This document shows positions 1 to 5,853 of a stretch of DNA of 5,886 nt, in pieces. The translations under genes were made by a program, and so were the position numbers. Origin of the DNA: Nitrospiraceae bacterium (GTDB lineage Bacteria > Nitrospirota > Nitrospiria > Nitrospirales > Nitrospiraceae); NCBI GenBank assembly GCA_011391455.1, contig JAABQN010000134.1:1-5886 (forward strand), read 5' to 3'. Below the pieces are notes generated by a model. That model searched no databases. It was not told the DNA's origin and saw nothing but the letters and a program-made list of their open reading frames with translations. Each line of letters starts with the position of its first letter. Positions within the stretch are counted from its first letter, which is position 1.

Positions 1-2
1 CC

Positions 3-590
3 CGAGGGGCCGGCGACATCGGTCTTGATCCAGCCCTATGCCCAACCCCCACCGTGGTGATTATGACCAAACCGCTTCAGCCTCCCCATCCCCAACAGTA
101 CCGAACCGGCGTGAAGCTGATCGTTGCCAAAACGAGACGGAACCTACCCAGTGCGCTCTCGCCCCAGATTAAGGCCACAAATTTTCTGAACAACATCCTG
201 GCCAAACGGGAAGCGATCGCTGCAGGCGCTTTCGACAGTATCCTACTCAATTGGGAGTCACATCTGACGGAATGCACCGTCAGCAATCTCTTTTTTGTCC
301 GAGCAGGCCGGCTCTGCACCCCGGCACTTGCATGCGGCCTGCTGGATGGGATCACGCGAGACATCGTGCTCAGCCTCGCGCAAGAAACACAGGTCCCCGT
401 TGACGAAGGACATTTCGGCATCGAAGCGCTTCAGAAGGCAGACGAGTGTTTTCTCACCAACACAAGTATGGAAGTGATGCCGGTCACCATGGTGGACGAA
501 CATCCGATTGGGAATGGAACCCCCGGACCTCTCACCCATCAGCTCCACAGGCTATTTATGGCCAACCGAGCGCATTATTTAGAACCCTAG
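3..590 (+). CDS. Class IV (fold-type IV) PLP aminotransferase, 5'-truncated by window edge
   Basis: The frame is open from the first bases and ends at TAG 588-590, giving about 195 residues. The family is usually about 280-300 aa, so roughly 90 N-terminal residues lie outside the window. The internal GTG at 54 and ATG at 63 are not the real start, because family-like sequence (RGAGDIGLDP, then PTPTVVIM) precedes them. The PLP-binding lysine is in QIKATNFLNN (AAG at 171-173), the position of Lys in D-amino-acid and branched-chain aminotransferases. The conserved Glu follows in LTECTVSNLFFV (GAA at 270-272), then GITRD (348-362) and the cofactor phosphate-binding-type segment TNTSMEVMPV (from 456). 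Such enzymes transfer amino groups between amino and 2-oxo acids in the cytoplasm; relatives include IlvE, D-alanine aminotransferase and aminodeoxychorismate lyase (PabC). The visible part does not decide which substrate is used, so no gene symbol is given. Family assignment is firm, substrate unknown. Confidence 0.9.
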   Translation, partial: RGAGDIGLDPALCPTPTVVIMTKPLQPPHPQQYRTGVKLIVAKTRRNLPSALSPQIKATNFLNNILAKREAIAAGAFDSILLNWESHLTECTVSNLFFVRAGRLCTPALACGLLDGITRDIVLSLAQETQVPVDEGHFGIEALQKADECFLTNTSMEVMPVTMVDEHPIGNGTPGPLTHQLHRLFMANRAHYLEP

Positions 591-668
591 CCGTCCCACT
601 CCCCCACAGACCCCGTTGTTTTTCCGCACTATTTTACTGCTGGCACCGGGCACAAGACATGCTTTTTC

Positions 669-696
669 TTGACACCCAGTGGCAGACTGATATCGT
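669..696 (+). promoter_or_regulatory. Candidate sigma70-type promoter for the lytic transglycosylase gene
   Basis: A perfect -35 box TTGACA (669-674) is followed after 16 bp by a weaker -10 box TATCGT (691-696; 4 of 6 to TATAAT). The expected transcription start is about 701-704, at or just before the ATG at 704. No Shine-Dalgarno-like sequence lies before 704 or before the next in-frame ATG at 728. It is read by eye only; the weak -10 keeps confidence moderate. Confidence 0.4.
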
Positions 697-703
697 TGCA
701 ACC

Positions 704-1414
704 ATGCACAACACCTTTTCTCTCATAATGACATCCCTTCGGCGGCACGCGGCCATTGGGCTCACTGCGGCGGTGATCGCAGGGGTTGGCTCACTAGCCT
801 TTTCCGTACCGACGACCAAGGCAGAAATCTACCAGTTCATCGGGCGCGACGGTTCGATCTCCCTCACCAACGTCCCTTCAGACTCGCGCTATCAAAAAAT
901 TGAGATCGAGTCCAGCCAATTCCACGCCACCTTGTCCGAGCAAGAACTTGAGCCGGTCATTCGTCGCCACTCTTCGCAACAACAGCTTCATCCCGCGTTG
1001 ATCCGAGCCGTCATCAAAGCTGAATCGGACTTCGATCCACGGGCGGTTTCTCGCGCCGGCGCGATCGGCCTAATGCAGTTGATGCCGCAGACAGCCCTGC
1101 GTATGGATGTGCGAGATATGTATGATCCGGACGATAATGTGGGTGGAGGGGCCAAGTACTTACGCCAACTGCTCAACCGGTTCCATGGAAATTTACCGCT
1201 CGCCCTGGCAGCCTACAATGCCGGAGAGAATGCGGTCGAACGGTATCAGGCGCTTCCCCCGTTCAATGAAACCCGGCAATACGTCCGGAAGGTTCTCCGA
1301 TACTACCGCACTTTCCTGGTCCGCGATGGCGTCATCATGGAACGTCCGGTCAGCCGATACGCCCCCGCAGAGACAACAGCAACCCCCGAGATTTCTGAGA
1401 TCTCTTCCCGCTAA
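704..1414 (+). CDS. Secreted lytic transglycosylase (SLT family)
   Basis: This predicted enzyme cleaves the MurNAc-GlcNAc bond of peptidoglycan non-hydrolytically, giving 1,6-anhydro-MurNAc ends, in the periplasm. From ATG 704 it has 236 residues. An N-terminal signal peptide is visible: a basic stretch (SLRRH), a hydrophobic core (AAIGLTAAVIAGVGSLAF) and a likely cleavage after TKA. A short DUF4124-like segment follows (EIYQFIGRDGSISLTNVPSD, about 41-60). The SLT domain spans about 80-205: catalytic Glu in VIKAESDF (about E107), GLMQLMP (122-128), AAYNAG (169-174) and ETRQYV (189-194), all diagnostic. The acidic, Ser/Thr-rich C-terminal tail lies outside the domain and overlaps nadB on the other strand. 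The frame is open back to 446, but the upstream part covers the aminotransferase end and does not look like protein. ATG 704 fits the promoter; ATG 728 (228 aa, shorter n-region) is a real alternative. Fold and activity are confident, the exact start is not. Confidence 0.92.
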   Translation: MHNTFSLIMTSLRRHAAIGLTAAVIAGVGSLAFSVPTTKAEIYQFIGRDGSISLTNVPSDSRYQKIEIESSQFHATLSEQELEPVIRRHSSQQQLHPALIRAVIKAESDFDPRAVSRAGAIGLMQLMPQTALRMDVRDMYDPDDNVGGGAKYLRQLLNRFHGNLPLALAAYNAGENAVERYQALPPFNETRQYVRKVLRYYRTFLVRDGVIMERPVSRYAPAETTATPEISEISSR

Positions 1415-2993
1415 CAACTTCCCCGCTCGATAGGCGACTGTGCTGTTGCCAACCGGCCCGTTTGACCTCCGGAAAATCTGACCGGTAATGAGCCCCGACG
1501 CTATTCTCTCGCCACAGCGCAGCTTCCGCGACGCATTGCGCCACTTGCACCATATTTTTCACCTCCAGCGCGGCGCGGCTTGCAAACGGCTGGGTCACGA
1601 GCTGAGCCCACCGGGACAATTGTGCACAGGCCCGGATAAGCGACTCCCCTGAGCGAATGACGCCGACCTGTCCCCACATCGTCCGCCTGAGTGAGCTTCG
1701 CAACTTTTCCGCATCCTCCAATGTGCCGAGTTGGCCTGCTCGAATCGTAGACTCCTGAGACGACAGCAGGGGTAACTGATGCCTCTCTGCAAACGCCACG
1801 GCTGCTAATGCCGCACGCACGCCAAACACCAATCCTTCGAGCAAGGAATTGCTCGCCAGACGATTTGCTCCATGCACACCGCTGCAAGCCACCTCCCCGG
1901 CGGCAAAAAGCCCTGGAACCGTTGTCGCACCGTTCAGATCAGTCCAGACCCCACCCATCATATAATGCGCGCTGGGAGATACAGGGATCCATTCTTCCGT
2001 GATATCGATGTCATAGCGAAGGCACGTGGCATAAATCGTCGGGAATCGACGCTTCACAAACTCCGCTCCCAAGTGGGTGACGTCAAGATAAACATGACGG
2101 GCTTTCGTCGCCGCCATCTCAGCCAAGATTGCACGGGACACGATATCTCTCGGCGCTAACGCACCCATGGGGTGGTATCGCTGCATGAACAGCGCCCCTT
2201 TATTGTTACGAAGTTGCGCACCCTCGCCTCGCATCGCTTCCGACAGCAAAAACGGCGGGCTCGACGGCAAATAGAGTGCCGTGGGATGGAATTGCACGAA
2301 CTCCATATCCTGAAGCACCGCCCCCGCACGCAATGCCATGGCCATCCCATCGCCGGTGGCGTTCGGAGGATTGGTCGTCCGCGCATAGATATGCCCAGCG
2401 CCACCGGTAGTCAGTACGATCGCGCGAGCCGGCAACACGAATTGGCGGCCAGATCCTTCATCCAGCACAACAGCCCCGCAGCAACGTCCGGCGTCGACGA
2501 CGAGATCGACGGTAAAGTGATGATCCAATCGCTGAATATGCTCCTGCCGATTCACCTCGGCGATCAACACTCGCACCATCTCGTTCCCCGTGGCATCCCC
2601 ACGCGCGCGCAGGATACGGCTTCGACTGTGAGCAGCCTCCCGGGCAAAGGCAAATTTGCCGCCGACTTTGTCAAACTTAGCCCCCCATCCAATCAATTCT
2701 TGAATCCGCTCAGGTCCTTCTTCAACAAGCACCCGCACCGCCTCTTTCCGGCAAAGCCCATGTCCCGCCTTGAGTGTGTCGGTCAAATGGATGGCCACGT
2801 CGTCTTCTTCACTCATCGCCACCGCTACCCCGCCCTGCGCATGAATTGAACTGCTCTGAAGCGGATGCCCTTTCGTCAGTACCATGACACGACCGGAACG
2901 GCTCAGCTCCAACGCCGCGCGGAGACCGGCCACACCGCTCCCGATGACCAAAAAATCAGCCTGAACCGGAGCACGAGATCGACGAGATGGCAT
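1350..2993 (-). CDS. nadB: L-aspartate oxidase (quinolinate synthase B)
   Basis: NadB is a cytoplasmic FAD enzyme that oxidises L-aspartate to iminoaspartate, the first step of de novo NAD synthesis; NadA then makes quinolinate. The 547 residues match the family length (E. coli about 540). Visible elements are the dinucleotide-binding VIGSGVAGLRAA (GxGxxG at 18-23), the substrate loop SSSIHAQGGVAVA (about 47-59), Glu119 in REAAHS, QFHPTAL (His236), PRDIVSRA (Arg282), SAHYMMGGV (His343) and GVHGANRLASNSLLEG (Arg378). By motif alignment from memory these correspond to E. coli Glu121, His244, Arg290, His351 and Arg386. The C-terminal helical domain with RSDFPE ends near 520; a roughly 27-residue tail follows and overlaps the transglycosylase gene. 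The ATG lies 3 bp after the stop of the upstream lipoprotein gene, whose last Lys codons supply an AAGAAG-type ribosome site, so the two are probably cotranscribed and coupled. No nadA or nadC is in the window. Fumarate reductase/succinate dehydrogenase flavoproteins are related, but the motifs favour NadB. Confidence 0.96.
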   Translation of the reverse strand: MPSRRSRAPVQADFLVIGSGVAGLRAALELSRSGRVMVLTKGHPLQSSSIHAQGGVAVAMSEEDDVAIHLTDTLKAGHGLCRKEAVRVLVEEGPERIQELIGWGAKFDKVGGKFAFAREAAHSRSRILRARGDATGNEMVRVLIAEVNRQEHIQRLDHHFTVDLVVDAGRCCGAVVLDEGSGRQFVLPARAIVLTTGGAGHIYARTTNPPNATGDGMAMALRAGAVLQDMEFVQFHPTALYLPSSPPFLLSEAMRGEGAQLRNNKGALFMQRYHPMGALAPRDIVSRAILAEMAATKARHVYLDVTHLGAEFVKRRFPTIYATCLRYDIDITEEWIPVSPSAHYMMGGVWTDLNGATTVPGLFAAGEVACSGVHGANRLASNSLLEGLVFGVRAALAAVAFAERHQLPLLSSQESTIRAGQLGTLEDAEKLRSSLRRTMWGQVGVIRSGESLIRACAQLSRWAQLVTQPFASRAALEVKNMVQVAQCVAEAALWRENSVGAHYRSDFPEVKRAGWQQHSRLSSGEVVSGKRSQKSRGLLLSLRGRIG

Positions 2994-2996
2994 AGA

Positions 2997-3503
2997 TTAC
3001 TTCTTCTTGGGGGAATGTGCGGGATCGATCGGAGCCTGCCGAGCGTTCATACCAAAGGGAGTGTCGCCCTGAATTCCGCGCAACAGAATCGACTGTGTTC
3101 CGACCCACTGCAGTCGCGTATGGCCTCGTTGGCGGAGCCCCGGATCGTCCGCGGTTTTTTTCCACAGCCCCTGCCAATGCACGAACACATCGATGTCGTC
3201 CCCTTGGATCATAATGCGCTCGACCGCGAAGTCCAACGTGATGGCGCTAAATGTCGAAAAATCACCCTGGGCCTCTTCCCTCATCCGCTCAAGCTGGCCA
3301 CCTGGCGTCATGAGCGATGCCAGGTCCGACGAATCTTTCTTCACATAGGCTTGACGCAGTGATTCCACTGCCCGATCGATACGGAGGTACCGTTCGTGAT
3401 CTTCGGGGTGTGGATTCGTCTTGCCACCGCAGCCGACGCCGAGCAAGGCTATCGAGCCGAGCAGGACCAAGATGGGAAACAGTGGGAATTTGTGCGATGA
3501 CAT
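2997..3503 (-). CDS. Small putative lipoprotein, NTF2-like fold suspected
   Basis: This is a 168-residue protein from ATG 3503. The N-terminus has Lys5, a hydrophobic core (FPLFPILVLLGSIALLGVG) and Cys25 in a lipobox-like LLGVGC, followed by GGKTN, which suggests export and lipid attachment. The lipobox is imperfect (Gly at -3). The mature part begins with a helix (DHERYLRIDRAVESLRQAYV) and a KKDSSDLASLMTP segment, then alternating strand-like stretches (ITLDFAVERIMIQGDDIDVFVHWQGLW; TRLQWVGTQSILLRG). This order resembles SnoaL/NTF2-like proteins, but that is shape recognition, not a motif match, and no function can be assigned. It ends in PKKK. The frame is open back to 3605, but the promoter at 3513-3541 lies inside that extension, so 3503 is preferred. 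It is the first gene of a unit with nadB (3-bp gap); whether it has any role in NAD metabolism is unknown. Confidence 0.8.
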   Translation of the reverse strand: MSSHKFPLFPILVLLGSIALLGVGCGGKTNPHPEDHERYLRIDRAVESLRQAYVKKDSSDLASLMTPGGQLERMREEAQGDFSTFSAITLDFAVERIMIQGDDIDVFVHWQGLWKKTADDPGLRQRGHTRLQWVGTQSILLRGIQGDTPFGMNARQAPIDPAHSPKKK

Positions 3504-3512
3504 GCTGGTTGC

Positions 3513-3541
3513 AGTATAGGAACGGGTATCAGGCAGGTCAA
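3513..3541 (-). promoter_or_regulatory. Sigma70-type promoter of the lipoprotein-nadB unit
   Basis: On the minus strand TTGACC (3541-3536; 5 of 6 to consensus) is followed after exactly 17 bp by TATACT (3518-3513; 5 of 6). The expected start is near 3506, leaving a leader of only about 3 bases before ATG 3503 and no room for a Shine-Dalgarno site. It is the best promoter in the window. It also argues against any start codon upstream of 3503. Confidence 0.65.
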
Positions 3542-3546
3542 GCGGC

Positions 3547-3565
3547 CCGTGAGCCACCCTCACGG
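3547..3565. repeat. Perfect 7-bp inverted repeat, candidate operator
   Basis: CCGTGAG (3547-3553) and CTCACGG (3559-3565) are exact reverse complements separated by 5 bp (CCACC). The repeat lies 5 bp upstream of the -35 box of the lipoprotein-nadB promoter, in the divergent intergenic region. No T-run follows on either strand, so it is not an intrinsic terminator. An operator or activator site is possible; a chance palindrome is not excluded. Confidence 0.4.
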
Positions 3566-3633
3566 CATCATAGGTTCTCCTCCCGGCCAGTCGGCCCCGC
3601 CCCAACCATACTTAATTTAATCCGTCGATGACC

Positions 3634-3662
3634 TTGCAATTTGAGGCAGAAACTTCTAAACT
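3634..3662 (+). promoter_or_regulatory. Candidate promoter for the small basic protein gene
   Basis: TTGCAA (3634-3639) and TAAACT (3657-3662) are separated by 17 bp, each matching 4 of 6 consensus bases. The surroundings are A/T-rich (TTAATTTAAT at 3612-3621 upstream). The predicted start near 3669 would give a leader of about 20 bases that includes the ribosome site at 3674-3678. Spacing is ideal, box matches are moderate. Confidence 0.4.
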
Positions 3663-3673
3663 TCACCCTTTGC

Positions 3674-3680
3674 AGGAGAG
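3674..3680 (+). promoter_or_regulatory. Strong Shine-Dalgarno site of the 31-codon gene
   Basis: AGGAGAG lies 7 bases before ATG 3688 (core AGGAG, 9 bases away). It is a main reason to accept the very short reading frame that follows as a gene, since neighbouring genes with longer frames lack such a site. Confidence 0.7.
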
Positions 3681-3687
3681 AGAACGC

Positions 3688-3783
3688 ATGTCCAGTGTGC
3701 TGAAAAAACGCCGTAAAAAAATGCGCAAGCACAAGTACAAGAAGCTGCGCCGACGTCAAAAGTTTGAACGCCGTAAAAGCTAG
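3688..3783 (+). CDS. 31-aa basic protein, AURKAIP1/COX24 (mS38 / bS22-like) type, probable small-subunit ribosomal protein
   Basis: ATG 3688 to TAG 3781-3783 encodes 31 residues starting MSSVLKK and containing KKRRKKMRKHKYKKLRRR, then QKFERRKS. Ten Lys and eight Arg make 18 of 31 residues basic. The pattern (short S-V-L/I start, KKRRKKM, K-H-K/H-x-K-L-RR, R/Q-K-x-x-RRK) matches from memory the AURKAIP1/COX24 domain, the conserved C-terminal part of mitochondrial ribosomal protein mS38, and the roughly 33-aa mycobacterial ribosomal protein bS22 (starting GSVIKKRRKRM). Those bind 16S/12S rRNA near helix 44 and the decoding region of the small subunit. A ribosomal role here is inferred from that likeness. 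A strong AGGAG site precedes the ATG, and codons are normal for the window. The next gene starts 25 bp downstream on the same strand, suggesting one mRNA. Many annotation pipelines miss frames this short. Confidence 0.85.
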   Translation: MSSVLKKRRKKMRKHKYKKLRRRQKFERRKS

Positions 3784-3798
3784 ACTCACCTGAGAAGG

Positions 3799-3803
3799 GG
3801 AGG
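3799..3803 (+). promoter_or_regulatory. Shine-Dalgarno site supporting the GTG start
   Basis: GGAGG, inside the G-rich run AAGGGGAGGGGG, ends 5 bases before GTG 3809. It fixes the start of the 72-aa gene at a GTG; the first in-frame ATG lies more than 25 codons further in, past the likely beginning of the domain. Confidence 0.65.
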
Positions 3804-3808
3804 GGGCC

Positions 3809-4027
3809 GTGCCAGAGGGCAATAAAGTTCGCATCCGCGTCCGGACTGTGAACTGTGTCTACATTGGCGACTTCCTCATTCCTCCCATGCGGAATCGTGT
3901 GTCCGATGCGATCAACGAAGAGCAACGTCTCTTCATCAGCCTCACAGACGTGATAATCGATGATAAGGATCGCTCGGACTTCGTAGCCATCAACAGGAAC
4001 CTGATCGAGTCCGTCGCAGAACTGTAG
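3809..4027 (+). CDS. Conserved-looking 72-aa protein of unknown function
   Basis: A GTG start with a strong GGAGG site opens a 72-residue protein. It has no signal peptide, membrane segment or cysteine cluster (single Cys in RTVNCVYIGDF), so it is probably cytoplasmic. Alternating strand-like stretches (KVRIRVRTVNCVYIGDFLIP; RLFISLTDVIIDD; DFVAINRNLIESV) flank the segment RNRVSDAINEEQR. The pattern of a short beta-rich protein with R-x-SD-x-(L/I)NE followed by FI-x-LTDV and a closing F-x-(A/V)-(I/V)N-x-x-x-I recalls small uncharacterised domain families (possibly DUF6812-like), but I cannot confirm the family and no function is assigned. It sits 25 bp after the probable ribosomal peptide gene and 83 bp before msbA, on the same strand, so it is probably cotranscribed with the former. 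Its Shine-Dalgarno site and plausible composition support a real gene. Confidence 0.75.
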   Translation: MPEGNKVRIRVRTVNCVYIGDFLIPPMRNRVSDAINEEQRLFISLTDVIIDDKDRSDFVAINRNLIESVAEL

Positions 4028-4110
4028 CTGTCATCAAAGCCTCCGGCTTGTCCCCCCCGCCATTCTATTTGGTTCTCCATAGTCACATCCTCTAAGATCG
4101 TCCCTTAATC

Positions 4111-5841
4111 ATGTCCACCTTCTCACGATTTCTCCCGTTCCTGAAGCCCTACCTGTCCCGCATGGTACTGGCAGGCCTGCTGGTCATGGGTGTCGCCGCC
4201 ATCAATCTGGCCCTGCTGCGGTTGGCCGGCACCTTGTGGGACGTCATTACCGTACAACACGACCAGTCCAGAATGACAGACATGATTACCGTCTTTCTCG
4301 GTCTCGTCGTGCTACAGGGATTCTGTTCGATGGGCCATAGTTATTTAACTGCATGGATTTCGCAACGCATCATCGCCGACTTTCGCCGCCATCTCTTTGC
4401 ACATCTGCATACCCTATCGGTGAGCTTCTTTTCCCGCCGGCGAACCGGCGAACTCCTCTCACGGCTCATGAATGACGTGACGGTCGTCCAGTCGGTCGTC
4501 ACCGAAACGCCGATCGACAGTGCGAAACAACTCGTGACCTTCGTCGGAGGGATCACATTCCTGTTGATGATGAATTGGCGGCTCTGTCTCTTGATTCTGG
4601 TGCTGCTCCCGCTGCTCGTTCTCGTGGCCAAGGTCTTCGGGCGGAAGCTGAAATCCCTCTCGACCTCGATTCAGGATCACACCGCTGCAATGAGTACCCT
4701 GATCGAAGAAGTGATCTCCGGCATCCGAATCGTGAAGTCCTTTGTCCAAACGCAGCGCGAAGAGACCAGGTTTGCGGTGCAAGTCGAGCAGACCCTCGCG
4801 TTGACGATGCGCAAGGCCGGGGTCATGGCGGTATTTATTCCAGTCATCAGCCTCCTGACCTTCTCTGCGGCCGCAGCGGTGTTGTGGTATGGAGGGCAGC
4901 AGGTTATCGACGGGAGCGTGTCGCCGGGCGACCTCTTTGCATTCGTCCTCTTCGCTGGAATCCTGATCGGCCCCTTCAGCTCCGCTGCCCGCGTATTTGC
5001 GCAGATCAGGGAGGCGCAGGGCGCCACCCAACGGGTATTCGAGATTCTTGACACCAGCTCTGAGGTGAGCGACTCTCCCACAGCCATAACGCTATCTTCT
5101 GTCTCAGGCCATATCCGGGCTGAGCATATCGGTTTTGCCTACGATCCACGCCAACCGGTCTTGACGGATATATCGTTCGAAGCGAAGCCAGGTGAACTGG
5201 TCGCCATCGTCGGTCCCACGGGGTCCGGGAAAACGACCGTGATGAACTTGCTCCACCGCTTCTACGATCCGACTGATGGACGCATCACCATCGACGGGCA
5301 CGATCTCCGTCAAGTCACCATGGACAGTTGGTATCGGCAGATCGCGTTGGTTCCGCAAGAGACAATCTTATTCGGCGGGACGATTCTCGACAATATCCGC
5401 TACGGAGACGAGAAGGCCTCTCACGAAGAAGTGGTGGCGGCAAGCCGTGCCGCCCATGCCCACGACTTCATTATGAGCTTCCCGGACCAGTATCAGACCA
5501 TCGTGGGGGAAAAGGGAATCAATGTGTCAGGCGGCCAGCGGCAGCGCATCGCCATAGCCAGGGCCATTGTAAAAAATCCACGAATCTTGTTGTTGGATGA
5601 AGCCACCTCTGCCCTCGACAGTGAGTCGGAACGACTCGTCCAGGAGGCATTGGAACAACTCATGAGGGGCCGAACGACCTTTGTGATCGCCCATCGCTTG
5701 ACGACCATTCAACGAGCCGATCGCATCCTCGTCCTCAACAAGGGGCGCCTCGTGGAAACCGGCAGCCATGCTGAACTAATGGACCATAAAGGACTCTACC
5801 AGTATCTCTATACTCTTCGGCTCATCGAACTCCCCACATAA
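4111..5841 (+). CDS. msbA: MsbA-type ABC exporter, fused permease and ATPase (probable lipid A/lipid flippase)
   Basis: This 576-residue half-transporter forms a homodimer in the inner membrane and uses ATP to export or flip substrate; in MsbA the substrate is lipid A-core. The transmembrane domain (about 1-310) shows hydrophobic segments near 18-40, 58-80, 140-156, 157-175, 238-260 and 272-292, six as expected, with the intracellular SFFSRRRTGELLSRLMNDV motif at 105-123. The nucleotide-binding domain (about 335-570) is complete: A-loop Tyr344, Walker A GPTGSGKT (368-375), Q-loop Gln416 in VPQE, signature VSGGQ (472-476), Walker B ILLLDE (492-497), D-loop SALD and switch His528 in IAHR. Length matches MsbA (about 580). 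No residue needed for ATPase is missing. ATG 4111 is the first start in frame and begins a typical SRFLPFLKPYL N-terminus; only a weak ribosome site precedes it. Substrate choice among MsbA/LmrA-like exporters cannot be proved from sequence, and no lpxK or waaA neighbour is visible, so the symbol is tentative. Confidence 0.9.
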   Translation: MSTFSRFLPFLKPYLSRMVLAGLLVMGVAAINLALLRLAGTLWDVITVQHDQSRMTDMITVFLGLVVLQGFCSMGHSYLTAWISQRIIADFRRHLFAHLHTLSVSFFSRRRTGELLSRLMNDVTVVQSVVTETPIDSAKQLVTFVGGITFLLMMNWRLCLLILVLLPLLVLVAKVFGRKLKSLSTSIQDHTAAMSTLIEEVISGIRIVKSFVQTQREETRFAVQVEQTLALTMRKAGVMAVFIPVISLLTFSAAAAVLWYGGQQVIDGSVSPGDLFAFVLFAGILIGPFSSAARVFAQIREAQGATQRVFEILDTSSEVSDSPTAITLSSVSGHIRAEHIGFAYDPRQPVLTDISFEAKPGELVAIVGPTGSGKTTVMNLLHRFYDPTDGRITIDGHDLRQVTMDSWYRQIALVPQETILFGGTILDNIRYGDEKASHEEVVAASRAAHAHDFIMSFPDQYQTIVGEKGINVSGGQRQRIAIARAIVKNPRILLLDEATSALDSESERLVQEALEQLMRGRTTFVIAHRLTTIQRADRILVLNKGRLVETGSHAELMDHKGLYQYLYTLRLIELPT

Positions 5842-5853
5842 ACCCTTAGCAGA

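Noticed and set aside
446..703. A possible N-terminal extension of the lytic transglycosylase starting at 446.
   Set aside because: The extra 86 residues overlap the aminotransferase 3' end, look unlike protein, and would bury the signal peptide in the interior.
2627..2645. REAAHS in NadB in place of the REGGHS-type motif, considered as an active-site change.
   Set aside because: The catalytic Glu and the His are kept, and Ala at these positions occurs in other NadB proteins as far as I recall, so it is not unusual.
2172..2849. A 225-codon open frame on the plus strand, antisense to nadB.
   Set aside because: It lies wholly inside nadB, has no recognisable domain and an odd His/Arg/Pro-rich composition, as expected for the complement of a GC-rich gene.
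4036..4051. A small hairpin (AAGCC, 3-base loop, GGCTT) after the 72-aa gene, considered as an intrinsic terminator.
   Set aside because: The stem is only 5 bp and is followed by a C-run rather than a T-run.
4069..4096. A TTGGTT-16-TCTAAG pair upstream of msbA, considered as its promoter.
   Set aside because: The matches are only 3 and 4 of 6; it is too weak to claim, and msbA may be read from the upstream genes.
4459..5031. A 190-codon minus-strand open frame antisense to msbA.
   Set aside because: Its composition is low-complexity and charged (many H, E, Q, D repeats) with no motif; msbA on the other strand is complete and well conserved.
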